Assembly: GCF_900143515.1 (NCBI RefSeq)
Contig: NZ_FSQT01000002.1
Coordinates: 1,551,501 to 1,615,500, forward strand
DNA from: Micromonospora cremea
GTDB taxonomy: Bacteria; Actinomycetota; Actinomycetes; Mycobacteriales; Micromonosporaceae
Direction of reading: 5' to 3'
Length of the DNA: 64,000 nucleotides
Positions 26,429 through 33,830 of this stretch are shown in pieces. The position numbers and the translations under genes were made by a program. The notes beneath the pieces were generated by a model. It worked only from the letters and a program-made list of their open reading frames with translations. It had not been told where the DNA came from and searched no databases. Position 1 is the stretch's first letter. Each line of letters opens with the position of its first letter.

Positions 26429-27700
26429 ATGACCAGCACCGCCGAACAGGTCGACCGGCTGGCCGTGTGGGAGGCGCGCGAGGCGAGCCTCTACCGGGTT
26501 GTGCCCTATGTCGGGCTGCTCGTCGGGACGGTGCTGGCCCGCTTCGCGCCGGCACCGGGCAGCCTGCCGTTTCCGCCGACCCTGGCCGTCGCCGTGGCGG
26601 CCGGCTGCTGGGTCGCCTGGTTCATTACCCTGCACCCGCAGTGGATCACCCGACGGGCGCTGATGGCGGTCTACTACCTCGGGCTGCTCGCCTCCAGCGC
26701 TGTGCTGGTGGTGGCCAGCCCGTGGTACGGCTTCTTCGCCTGGGTCGGCTTCGTGCACGCGTTCCTCGTGCTTCCGGGCCGGTGGCGGTTCGCCGGGGTG
26801 GCCGTGACCGGCTTGCTGGTCGCCACCGCGCAGAGCGCGGGCCCACCCTCCTCAGCGGCACACTGGCTGCTCTGGTCGGTGCTGGTGCTGTTCAACGCCG
26901 GGGCGGCCGGCGCGGTGAGCTGGTTCGGCACGGTCACCGAGCGGCAGAACGCCAACCGCAAGCTGCTGGTGGAGGAGCTGGCCCAGGCGAACCGGAAGCT
27001 GGCCGACAGGGCCAGGGAGAACGCGGAGCTGCACGCCCAACTGCTCACCCAGGCCCGCGAGGCCGGTGTGCTGGACGAGCGCCAGCGGATGGCGCGGGAG
27101 ATCCACGACACGCTGGCGCAGGGGCTGACCGGCATCATCACCCAGCTGGAGGCGGCCGAGCAGACCCGGGACCGCTCGGACGACTGGCGCCGGCACGTGG
27201 ACAACGCCCTCGCCCTCGCCCGGGAGAGCCTCACCGAGGCCCGCCGCTCGGTGCGGGCGGTCCGCCCGGAACCGCTGGAGACCGCCCGGCTGCCGGACGC
27301 CCTCGCGGACCTGGGCGGGCGGTGGACGGCAATGCACGGGGTGCGGGCGGAGGTGGCCACCACCGGCACGGCCCGTCCGCTGCACCCGGAGATCGAGGTG
27401 ACCCTGCTGCGGGCCGCGCAGGAGGCGCTGGCCAACGTGGCCCGGCACGCCAAGGCGTCCCGGGTCGGACTGACCCTGTCGTACATGGCGGACGTCGTCA
27501 CCCTGGACGTCCGCGACGACGGGGCGGGCTTCGATGTCGGCGGCCAGCCGACATCCCGGGAACCCGACGGCGGGTACGGTCTGATCGCGATGCGCCAGCG
27601 GGTGACCCGGGTCGGGGGCCGGCTGGCGGTCGAGTCCGAACCGGGCTGCGGCACCGCCGTGTCGGCGTCCGTCCCCGCGCTTCCCGGAGGTGTCGGTTGA
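26429..27700 (+). CDS. NarL-type sensor histidine kinase (HisKA_3)
   Basis: 423 aa. Four to five N-terminal membrane helices (residues ~20-165) with almost no extracellular loops, a coiled linker rich in NRKLLVEELAQANRKLADRA, then HisKA_3 with the phospho-accepting His in RQRMAREIHDTLAQGLTGII near 225 and a HATPase domain (QEALANVARHAKASR, DDGAGFD, GYGLIAMRQR). This LiaS/DesK layout often senses membrane or cell-envelope perturbation. Coupled to its response regulator by a TTGA overlap. Confidence 0.92.
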   Translation: MTSTAEQVDRLAVWEAREASLYRVVPYVGLLVGTVLARFAPAPGSLPFPPTLAVAVAAGCWVAWFITLHPQWITRRALMAVYYLGLLASSAVLVVASPWYGFFAWVGFVHAFLVLPGRWRFAGVAVTGLLVATAQSAGPPSSAAHWLLWSVLVLFNAGAAGAVSWFGTVTERQNANRKLLVEELAQANRKLADRARENAELHAQLLTQAREAGVLDERQRMAREIHDTLAQGLTGIITQLEAAEQTRDRSDDWRRHVDNALALARESLTEARRSVRAVRPEPLETARLPDALADLGGRWTAMHGVRAEVATTGTARPLHPEIEVTLLRAAQEALANVARHAKASRVGLTLSYMADVVTLDVRDDGAGFDVGGQPTSREPDGGYGLIAMRQRVTRVGGRLAVESEPGCGTAVSASVPALPGGVG

Positions 27701-28338
27701 ACGTTCCGGTGCGGCTGCTGATCGTCGACGACCACCCGGTGGTGCGGGACGGGCTGCGCGGCATGTTCACCGGCGACCCCGACTTCGAGGTGGTCGGTGA
27801 GGCCGCGGACGGGGCCGAGGCGCTGGCTCTGACCGCGACGCTGCGCCCCGATGTGGTGCTGATGGACCTGCGGATGCCCGGGATGGACGGGGTGACGGCC
27901 ATCGGCCGACTGGCCCGCGCCGGCAGCGCCTCCCGGGTACTGGTGCTCACCACCTATGACACGGACGCGGACGTGCTGCCGGCGATCGAGGCCGGCGCCA
28001 CCGGCTACCTGCTCAAGGACGCGCCGCGCGAGGATCTGGTGCGGGCGGTGCGAGCCGCCGCCCGAGGCGAGTCCGTACTCTCGCCGAGCGTGGCCGGCCG
28101 GCTGATGGGCCGGCTGCGCGCCCCGGCCGAGGAACCGCTCAGCCAGCGTGAGCTGGAGGTGCTCACCCTGGTGGCTCGGGGCGCTTCCAACCGGGAGGCG
28201 GCCGCCCGGCTGTTCATCAGCGAGGCCACCGTCAAGACGCACCTGCTGCACGTCTACGCCAAGCTCGGGGTCAACGACCGGGCCGCCGCGGTCGCCACCG
28301 CGTACGACCGGGGGCTGCTGACGCCCGGCGGCCGGTGA
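27697..28338 (+). CDS. NarL/FixJ-family response regulator
   Basis: 213 aa. A TTG at 27697 overlaps the kinase stop as TTGA and has GGAGG 7 nt upstream, so a rare TTG start is chosen. Receiver domain: LLIVDDHPVVRDG, phospho-acceptor Asp in DVVLMDLRMPGMDG near 56, LTTYD and LLKDAPREDL. LuxR-type HTH: LSQRELEVLTLVARGASNREAAARLFISEATVKTHLLHVYAKLGV from about 148. It should control the ABC exporter genes upstream in the same operon. Confidence 0.93.
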   Translation: MNVPVRLLIVDDHPVVRDGLRGMFTGDPDFEVVGEAADGAEALALTATLRPDVVLMDLRMPGMDGVTAIGRLARAGSASRVLVLTTYDTDADVLPAIEAGATGYLLKDAPREDLVRAVRAAARGESVLSPSVAGRLMGRLRAPAEEPLSQRELEVLTLVARGASNREAAARLFISEATVKTHLLHVYAKLGVNDRAAAVATAYDRGLLTPGGR

Positions 28339-28361
28339 GTGGGGCCGGGCAGGATGGGCGG

Positions 28362-29330
28362 GTGCGTGCCTCCCGACTGATCTCGCTGCTGTTGCTGTTG
28401 CAGGCGCGCGGGTCGATGACCGCGGGCGAGCTGGCGCGGGAGCTGGAGGTCTCCGAGCGGACCGTCTACCGGGACGTGCTGGCGCTCTCCGCCGCCGGGG
28501 TGCCGGTCTACGCCGACCGGGGGCGAGCGGGCGGGTACCGGCTGCTCGGCGGCTACCGCACCCGGCTGACCGGGCTGACCCGGGACGAGGCGGAGGCGCT
28601 CTTCCTCGCCGGCCTGCCCGGGCCGGCCGGCGACATGGGGCTTGCCGACGCGGTCGCCGCCGCCGAACTCAAGGTCCTCGCCGCGCTGCCGCCCGCCCTG
28701 CGGGACGCCCCGGCCCGCGCCGGGCAACGGTTCCACCTGGACGTGCCGGGCTGGTTCCGGGAGACCGAACCGCCGCCGTCGCTGGCCGAACTGGCCCGGG
28801 CGGTCTGGCGGGACCGGGTGGTGCAGCTGCGCTACCGGCGCGGCGACCGGGAGGTGACCCGCCGGATACGGCCGTACGGGCTGGTGCTCAAGAGCGGGGT
28901 CTGGTACCTGGTCGGACGGGTCGGCGACGACACGCGCACCTACCGGGTGGACCGGGTGACCGGGGTCGAGGTGGGTGAGGAGAGCTTCGCGCGGGACGAG
29001 GACTTCGACCTGGCCGGGTACTGGCGCGAGCAGGCCGGGTCGTTCCTGCGGACCATGCTGCGCGCCGAGGTGACCGTCCGGCTCAGCCCGGCCGGCCTGT
29101 GCCAGCTCCGGCACCTGGTGGACGCCCCCTTCGTGTACGAGGAGGTGGTCGCCGCCGCCACCCAGCCCGACGGGCAGGGATGGGTGGCGACCACGCTGCC
29201 GGTCGAATCCGTCAAAGTGGCGTACCACCAACTGCTCGGACTCGGCCCCGAGGTGGAGATTCTCGATCCACCCGAGCTGCGGGAGCTGTTCGCCGAGGCG
29301 GCCGACCGGTTCCGCGCGCTCTACCGGTAG
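28362..29330 (+). CDS. WYL-domain transcriptional regulator (YafY/PafC-like)
   Basis: 322 aa from GTG 28362, preceded by AGGA with a 7-nt spacer; GTG 28335, overlapping the upstream stop, is an alternative. N-terminal DeoR-type HTH (MTAGELARELEVSERTVYRDVLALSAAGVPV) and a WYL domain (RRIRPYGLVLKSGVWYLVGR with the arginine-rich pocket, RVDRVTGVEV), then the WCX C-terminal extension (VTVRLSP onward). Family members sense nucleotides or ssDNA. Its last 10 nt overlap the end of the convergent SDR gene. Confidence 0.9.
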   Translation: MRASRLISLLLLLQARGSMTAGELARELEVSERTVYRDVLALSAAGVPVYADRGRAGGYRLLGGYRTRLTGLTRDEAEALFLAGLPGPAGDMGLADAVAAAELKVLAALPPALRDAPARAGQRFHLDVPGWFRETEPPPSLAELARAVWRDRVVQLRYRRGDREVTRRIRPYGLVLKSGVWYLVGRVGDDTRTYRVDRVTGVEVGEESFARDEDFDLAGYWREQAGSFLRTMLRAEVTVRLSPAGLCQLRHLVDAPFVYEEVVAAATQPDGQGWVATTLPVESVKVAYHQLLGLGPEVEILDPPELRELFAEAADRFRALYR

Positions 29331-30235
29331 CCCGTGACGTCCGCCGGCTTACCGGCGTCGACCACCTCGACGATGTACCGGAAGGCTTCCGGCTGGCTGC
29401 CGTCGAGATCGGTGAACCCGTACACCTTGGCCAGCGTGCCGGCGTCGACGGACATGCCGGTCCAGCGGGCCTTCTCCTCGTCCGCGGCGAGCGCGGCCAC
29501 CGCTCGTCCGACGAAGGCCGGGGTCTCCGAGATGAGGAAGTGCGGGTCGGTGGCCGCTCCGTCGCGCCAGTTCTCCTCGGTCACGCCGAAGTGCTCCAGC
29601 ATGGCCTCGGAGCGGATCCAGCCGGGGGTGAGCGCGACGGCGGTGCCGCCGTGCGGCTTCAGCTCGTGCGCCTGACTGAAGGCGATCCGGTTGACCGACG
29701 TCTTGGCCAGGTCGTAGAAGACCGACAGCCGGTAGTTCTCGTCGTTGTACGCCTTGGTGCCGTCGCCGATCTCCACCACCAGGCCGCCGGGCTTGCGGAT
29801 CAGCAACGGCAGCGCGAAGTGGCTGGTGATGATGTGCGTGTCGACGGCCAGCCGCAGGGTGCGGAACCCCGCGTCCAGTGGCTGCTCCCAGACCGGCTTC
29901 TCCCAGGTGACCAGCGGGTCGCCGCCCCAGATGTCGTTGACCAGCACGTCGAGGCGGCCCTGTTCGGCGTCGATCCGGGCGACCAGGCCGCGGACCTGCT
30001 CGGGCACCAGGTGGTCGACCCGGACCGGGATGCCGACGCCGCCAGCGGCGGTGACCAGCTCGGCGGTCTCCTCGATGGTCTCCGGCCGGTCCATCTCGGA
30101 ACGGCCGGCGCGGCTGCTGCGGCCGGTGGCGTACACGGTGGCCCCGGCGGCACCGAGCTGGACGGCGAGTTGCCGCCCGGCACCCCGGGTAGCGCCGGCG
30201 ACGAGCGCGATCTTTCCTGTCAGCGGTTGCGTCAT
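29321..30235 (-). CDS. SDR-family oxidoreductase
   Basis: 304 aa from ATG 30233-30235. Rossmann motif VAGATRGAGRQLAVQL at 12-27 (a TxxxGxG variant), NDIWGGD near 113, catalytic-type Tyr in FYDLAKTSVNRIAF (YxxxK shifted to YDLAK) and ALTPGWIRSEAM near 210. The DIWGG and long C-terminal tail are typical of a subgroup of actinobacterial SDRs of unknown substrate. Convergent with the WYL regulator, stops overlapping by 10 nt. Confidence 0.88.
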   Translation of the reverse strand: MTQPLTGKIALVAGATRGAGRQLAVQLGAAGATVYATGRSSRAGRSEMDRPETIEETAELVTAAGGVGIPVRVDHLVPEQVRGLVARIDAEQGRLDVLVNDIWGGDPLVTWEKPVWEQPLDAGFRTLRLAVDTHIITSHFALPLLIRKPGGLVVEIGDGTKAYNDENYRLSVFYDLAKTSVNRIAFSQAHELKPHGGTAVALTPGWIRSEAMLEHFGVTEENWRDGAATDPHFLISETPAFVGRAVAALAADEEKARWTGMSVDAGTLAKVYGFTDLDGSQPEAFRYIVEVVDAGKPADVTGYR

Positions 30236-30317
30236 GTCTGTGAGGCTGTCAGCAATACCTGACAGCTGCCGTCCGAATTCATGGACCAGCTGGCAAGCGG
30301 CGGGTGAGCATCCGCAC

Positions 30318-30535
30318 GGCCCTGTCGAGCTGCCCCATTTCCGGGGCGGCGCATCAACAGCGGCACGGACAGGCGGCACCGCACGGGCGGCACCGCACAG
30401 GCGGCACCGCACAGGCCGCACCGCACAGGCCGCACCGCACAGGCCGCACCGCACAGGCCGCACCGCACAGGCCGCACAGCACGGGCGGCGACCCACCCGT
30501 GCCATGCCCCGGATCTGGGGCAGCTCTACAGGGCC
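30318..30535. repeat. Imperfect 29-bp inverted repeat enclosing a tandem array
   Basis: Left arm 30318-30346 and right arm 30507-30535 are inverted copies matching at 26 of 29 positions (cores GAGCTGCCCCA and TGGGGCAGCTC). They bracket the 14-bp tandem array. The whole 335-nt gap between the SDR and VOC genes contains no credible gene, so this is a small repeat island, possibly a non-autonomous element or a dispersed repeat that has been split by the array. Confidence 0.75.
30373..30484. repeat. Eight 14-bp tandem repeats
   Basis: Eight head-to-tail copies of GCSGCACCGCACAG (S = C or G). Copies 1-3 carry GCGG, copies 4-8 carry GCCG; the first and last copies end in GG. No spacers between copies, so it is a minisatellite and not a CRISPR array. 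Translation gives Cys/Arg-rich peptides with no ribosome site, so it is considered non-coding. Confidence 0.9.
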
Positions 30536-30570
30536 ACACTCGGGTCCGTCCGCCCGACCCCGGCCGGGTG

Positions 30571-31020
30571 TCACTGCACGTCGAATTCGTTGCCCTCCGG
30601 GTCGGCCATGGTGGTGTGCACGCTCCCCCGCTCGGCGACCTCGCGCAGCACGGTGGCGCCGAGCCCGACCAGCCGCTGCACGGTCGCCTGCCGCGCCTCC
30701 GGGCCGGCGTGCAGGTCGATGTGCAGCCGGTTCTTGACCTGCTTGGGCTCCGGCACGGCCTGGAACAGCAGCCGGCGACCGAGACCGATGCCGCTGACCG
30801 GCTGGACCGGGTCCTCCGGGTGGCGGATCGCCGCCAGCTCCCGAAAGGCCCGCCGCCCGTCGATCTCGACGTAGGCCTCCGGCCCGACCCTGCCGGCCGC
30901 CACCAACTGGTCGATGAGGGCGCTGTTGTCCTCGATCTCGTAGCCGAGGGCATCCGCCCAGAACCGGGCCAGCGCGATCGGCTCCGCGCAGTCGACGACG
31001 AGCTTCCATGCCAGGGCCAT
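30571..31020 (-). CDS. VOC-family protein (glyoxalase/bleomycin-resistance-like)
   Basis: 149 aa from ATG 31018-31020, with GAGGGG upstream. Two beta-alpha-beta-beta-beta modules: VVDCAEPIALARFWADALGYEIED at residues 6-29 and KNRLHIDLHAGPEARQATVQRLVGLGATVL near 92-121, ending TMADPEGNEFDVQ. The metal-ligand positions of active VOC enzymes are partly kept (His in RLHIDL, Glu in NEFDV). Substrate unknown. Divergent from the CGNR gene with a shared 70-nt promoter region. Confidence 0.85.
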   Translation of the reverse strand: MALAWKLVVDCAEPIALARFWADALGYEIEDNSALIDQLVAAGRVGPEAYVEIDGRRAFRELAAIRHPEDPVQPVSGIGLGRRLLFQAVPEPKQVKNRLHIDLHAGPEARQATVQRLVGLGATVLREVAERGSVHTTMADPEGNEFDVQ

Positions 31021-31068
31021 GGGGGTCCCCTCACCTTCACCGGCGACCCGCGTTGTGCGGATCACTCC

Positions 31069-31091
31069 TGTAACCGTTTATAGTGGTTACA
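31069..31091 (+). promoter_or_regulatory. Operator-promoter of the CGNR gene (leaderless)
   Basis: TGTAACC (31069-31075) and GGTTACA (31085-31091) form a perfect 7-bp-arm inverted repeat with a 9-bp spacer. A -10 hexamer TATAGT (31079-31084) lies inside it, and the repeat ends on the A of the ATG. Transcription would start at or next to the ATG, and a repressor on the repeat would block the -10. Confidence 0.55.
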
Positions 31092-31726
31092 TGACCGACG
31101 TCGCAAGTGGAATCACCCTGGTGTCCCTGCAAGGGGCCCGCTTCCTCTTCGACCCTGGCGCGCTCTGCCTGGAGTTCCTCACCACCGGCGGGCCCGGCAT
31201 CGGCGCCCGCTACGAGGTGCTGCGCCGTCCGGCGGATCTCGCCGACTGGCTGGCGCGGTCCCGGCTGCGCTTGGACCCGGCCCAGGTCGACGTCAGCCCC
31301 GCGGAGCTGGCCGCCGGCCGGCGGCTGCGGGACGCGCTGTGGCGGCTGGTCTGCGCCCGCACCGGCACCCGGCCACCGGCCAGCACACCCGGCGACTTCG
31401 ACGCGACGCCCGCCGACCTCGACGCCCTGAACGAGGCGGCGGCCGATGCGCCGCTGGCCCCTCAGCTCAACCCCGACGGGACGCGACACTGGAGGCTCCC
31501 GGCGAGCGGGCGGCAGGCCCTCGCGAGCATCGCCCGGGACGCGGTCGACCTGTTCACCGGACCGTACGCCGACCGGATCCGGGAGTGCGGCGCGCACAAC
31601 TGCTACCTGGTGTTCGTGGACACCTCACGCCCGGGACGACGCCGCTGGTGCTCCATGGAGCGCTGCGGCAACCGGCACAAGGTCCGGTCGCTGCGTTCCC
31701 GCCGAGACGCCGACCCGGCGGACTGA
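31091..31726 (+). CDS. CGNR zinc-finger (ABATE domain) protein
   Basis: 211 aa. N-terminal ABATE-type domain (LCLEFLTTGGPG near residue 27, through the region around ADLDALNEAA) and a C-terminal CGNR zinc finger: ECGAHNCYLVFVDTSRPGRRRWCSMERCGNRHK, with cysteine pairs spaced for one zinc ion and the eponymous CGNR motif. Family members are stress-linked transcription regulators in actinomycetes, poorly studied. ATG 31091 has no Shine-Dalgarno but sits 6 nt behind a TATAGT -10, so leaderless. The inverted repeat over its start is a candidate self-binding site. Confidence 0.88.
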   Translation: MTDVASGITLVSLQGARFLFDPGALCLEFLTTGGPGIGARYEVLRRPADLADWLARSRLRLDPAQVDVSPAELAAGRRLRDALWRLVCARTGTRPPASTPGDFDATPADLDALNEAAADAPLAPQLNPDGTRHWRLPASGRQALASIARDAVDLFTGPYADRIRECGAHNCYLVFVDTSRPGRRRWCSMERCGNRHKVRSLRSRRDADPAD

Positions 31727-31737
31727 GCCTTGGTGGT

Positions 31738-31826
31738 CAGTCCGCCAGGCGACAGCGCCGCTCAGTCCGCCAAGCGACAGCGCCGCTCAGTCCGCCAGGC
31801 GACAGCGCCGCTCAGTCCGCCAGGCG
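31738..31826. repeat. 25-bp tandem repeat spanning the 3' end of alaX
   Basis: Unit of 25 bp beginning CAGTCCGCCAGGCGACAGCG at 31738, 31763 and 31788, with a final 14-nt part copy at 31813 that is the authentic end of the alaX-like gene. One copy differs by a single base. Each unit carries the complement of the gene's last codons and its TGA stop, so the gene end has been triplicated downstream. Confidence 0.88.
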
Positions 31827-32549
31827 GACGCGCACCCGGCGGTTGGCCCGGCCCTTGCTCTCCACCTTGACCACCTGCACCTTGCCGATCTGGGCGGTGG
31901 ACGCGACGTGGGTGCCGCCGTCGGCCTGCACGTCCAGGCCGACGATGTCGACGATCCGGACCTCCTGCTCGTCCGGGGGGATGAGGTTGGACTGGGTACG
32001 GATGATGTCCGGCAGGGCCAACGCCTCGGTGCGCGGCAGCACCCGGACGGCGACCGAGCGGTCGGCGGACACCTCGGCGTTGACCAATTCCTCGATCCGG
32101 CTCTTGAAGTCGGCCGGCACCTCGGGGAGGTTGAAGTCCATCCGGGCCTCGCCCGGCTCCATCGAGTTGCCGGTGACGAGCGCGCCGAAGTCGCGGAACA
32201 CCACCCCGCAGAGCACGTGCAGCCCGGAGTGGGTGCGCATCAGACGGGTGCGGCGCTCGTCCTCCACCGCGCCGACGACCTCGGTGCCGGCCGGCGGCAG
32301 CGGGTCACCCTCGGCGGGGATCAGATACGGGTCGTCGCCCTTGCGGGTGCCCACGATCCGCGTCTGTACGCCCTGCCAGAGCAGCACGCCGTGGTCCGGT
32401 GGCTGCCCGCCGCCGCCCGGGTAGAACGCCGAGCGGTCGAGCACGATGCCCTGCTCCGGGTCGGCGTGCAGGACCGTGCAGGTCCATTCGCGCAGGGTCG
32501 GGTCGGCGAGGTCTAGCCGGTGAGTCCGGCCATGCTGTGTGACGCCCAT
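31812..32549 (-). CDS. alaX: AlaX-type alanyl-tRNA editing protein
   Basis: 245 aa, medium AlaX form. It trans-edits Ser-tRNA(Ala). Landmarks: FYPGGGGQPPDHG near residue 43, the zinc motif HxxxH in RTHSGLHVL near 107, and a C-terminal DGGTHVAST near 212 where the canonical motif is CxxxH. The cysteine position is aspartate here, so metal binding may differ. Length and overall layout (editing domain plus short OB-like start) are normal. The 3' end is buried in a 25-bp tandem repeat. Confidence 0.85.
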   Translation of the reverse strand: MGVTQHGRTHRLDLADPTLREWTCTVLHADPEQGIVLDRSAFYPGGGGQPPDHGVLLWQGVQTRIVGTRKGDDPYLIPAEGDPLPPAGTEVVGAVEDERRTRLMRTHSGLHVLCGVVFRDFGALVTGNSMEPGEARMDFNLPEVPADFKSRIEELVNAEVSADRSVAVRVLPRTEALALPDIIRTQSNLIPPDEQEVRIVDIVGLDVQADGGTHVASTAQIGKVQVVKVESKGRANRRVRVRLAD

Positions 32550-32560
32550 GGCAGGGGACG

Positions 32561-33448
32561 TTACTCGTTGAGGAAGCCGGAGATGCGCTCTCGCAGATCG
32601 GCGCGTTCCGTCCAGAGCACGCCGGGCCGGTCGTACACGTGCAGGGTGGCCTGGGGCAGCGCGGCGGCGAGCTGCTCGGCGACCTCGACCGGGTGCAGGT
32701 CGTCGCCCGCGCAGCCGATCACCAGCGCTGGCGCGGTGACCGCCGACAGGGCGGTGGCGTCGCGCAGCGGCGCCTGCTCCGGCAGGGTGGCCAGACCGTC
32801 GGCCAGACCGTCGCGGAGCAGTTGGTCGAGTCGCTGCCGCAGGTACGACCAGCCGGCCGGAGTGTTACGGACCGCCGTCGGCAGCTCCAGCGAGACCACG
32901 TCGGCGACCGCCGAGGCGTCGCCGCTCTCGACCGCCTCCAGCAGGTCCGTGAGGCGTTCGCGGGCGACCGGGCCACGCGGCTGGTCGAGCACGGCCGGCA
33001 GGAAGAAGACCAGCTTCTCGAAGCGCTCCGGGCTCTCGGCCAGCAGCCGGCTCAGCGCCCCCGCGCCGAGGCTCGCCCCGAACGCCCGGCTGGCCCCGCC
33101 GAGATCCGCGATGGCGCGCAGATCCCGGGCCAGGTCCAGGTAGCTCCACGGCCCGGCCGGCGCGTCGGAGCGGCCGTGCCCACGGAACTGGAAGAACAGC
33201 TTGCGGCCGGTCACCCCACTGCCGAACGGGCGGGTGGTGGCGATGCCATTGCCGAACCCGTGCGCGAACACGGTGACCGGATCACCGGTGCCGGTGACCA
33301 GCCGCTCCAGCCGTACGCCGTGCGGGGTGGCGACCAGCTCGGTCTCCGGCTCCGGCAGGGCCGGCCGACCGGTACGCGGCCCACCCGGGCCGGGCCCCCA
33401 GGTGCGGGGCCCGCCGTCCGGCGGGGGTGGCCAGCGGAAGCCTCTCAC
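32561..33448 (-). CDS. Alpha/beta hydrolase (possibly lacking the catalytic histidine)
   Basis: 295 aa from GTG 33446-33448, overlapping the upstream DUF2516 stop as GTGA. Pro/Gly-rich N-terminal 30 residues, then an alpha/beta hydrolase core: FAHGFGNGI (oxyanion loop) near 60, FRGHGRSD near 88, nucleophile Ser in FGASLGAGAL near 125 and an acid position in GCAGDDLHP near 245. The region where the catalytic His is expected reads YDRPGVLWTERADLRERI and has none, so it may be inactive or use the His of DLHP. Substrate unknown. Confidence 0.8.
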   Translation of the reverse strand: MRGFRWPPPPDGGPRTWGPGPGGPRTGRPALPEPETELVATPHGVRLERLVTGTGDPVTVFAHGFGNGIATTRPFGSGVTGRKLFFQFRGHGRSDAPAGPWSYLDLARDLRAIADLGGASRAFGASLGAGALSRLLAESPERFEKLVFFLPAVLDQPRGPVARERLTDLLEAVESGDASAVADVVSLELPTAVRNTPAGWSYLRQRLDQLLRDGLADGLATLPEQAPLRDATALSAVTAPALVIGCAGDDLHPVEVAEQLAAALPQATLHVYDRPGVLWTERADLRERISGFLNE

Positions 33449-33759
33449 CAGAACCCTTTGCCGTCACTCAGGTCGCGCAGGCCGACCCGGACGTCGAGCA
33501 GGTAGATGAGCGCGGCGGCGATGCCGATCAGTCCGAACAGGCTGATCGGACCGAAGCCGAGCAGGGTCAGCACCAGGCAGACCGCCAGGATGGCGATCCA
33601 GCCACCCTTGGGCAGCGTCCCGATGGCGGGGAAGGCGTCGGAGCGCTGCGTGACGGCGTGCACCAGCGCGACACCCTGGATGATCAGCGCGAAGACGAGC
33701 AGGATCAGCTCGATCACGTAGCGGACTTCGAACGCGAAGATCGGCGCGGCGTTGGCCAT
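33445..33759 (-). CDS. DUF2516 family membrane protein
   Basis: 104 aa with three hydrophobic segments (residues 9-35, 52-72 and 75-90): VIELILLVFALIIQGVALVHA, GGWIAILAVCLVLTLLGFG and SLFGLIGIAAALIYLLDV, then VRVGLRDLSDGKGFW. This is DUF2516, function unknown. It follows the hbhA-like gene, the same order as Rv0475-Rv0476 in M. tuberculosis (from memory), though here a strong hairpin separates them. The stop overlaps the hydrolase start. Confidence 0.88.
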   Translation of the reverse strand: MANAAPIFAFEVRYVIELILLVFALIIQGVALVHAVTQRSDAFPAIGTLPKGGWIAILAVCLVLTLLGFGPISLFGLIGIAAALIYLLDVRVGLRDLSDGKGFW

Positions 33760-33772
33760 GCCGGCAAGCTTA

Positions 33773-33823
33773 TGTCGACGACCCCGACTACGTCCGACAA
33801 GGACGCCGCCGGGGTCGTCGACA
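33773..33823 (-). terminator. Terminator downstream of the hbhA-like gene
   Basis: Perfect 14-nt arms TGTCGACGACCCCG (33773-33786) and CGGGGTCGTCGACA (33810-33823). The 23-nt loop contains a second small hairpin CGTCC/GGACG. It begins 8 nt after the hbhA-like stop. Confidence 0.8.
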
Positions 33824-33830
33824 CCACGAA

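Noticed and set aside
30373..30484. Possible CRISPR array from regular short repeats
   Set aside because: The 14-bp units are contiguous without spacers, only eight copies, and there are no cas genes.
30304..31083. Plus-strand ORF crossing the 14-bp repeats and opposing the VOC gene
   Set aside because: Its composition follows the repeat and the complement of the VOC gene; no start signal or homology.
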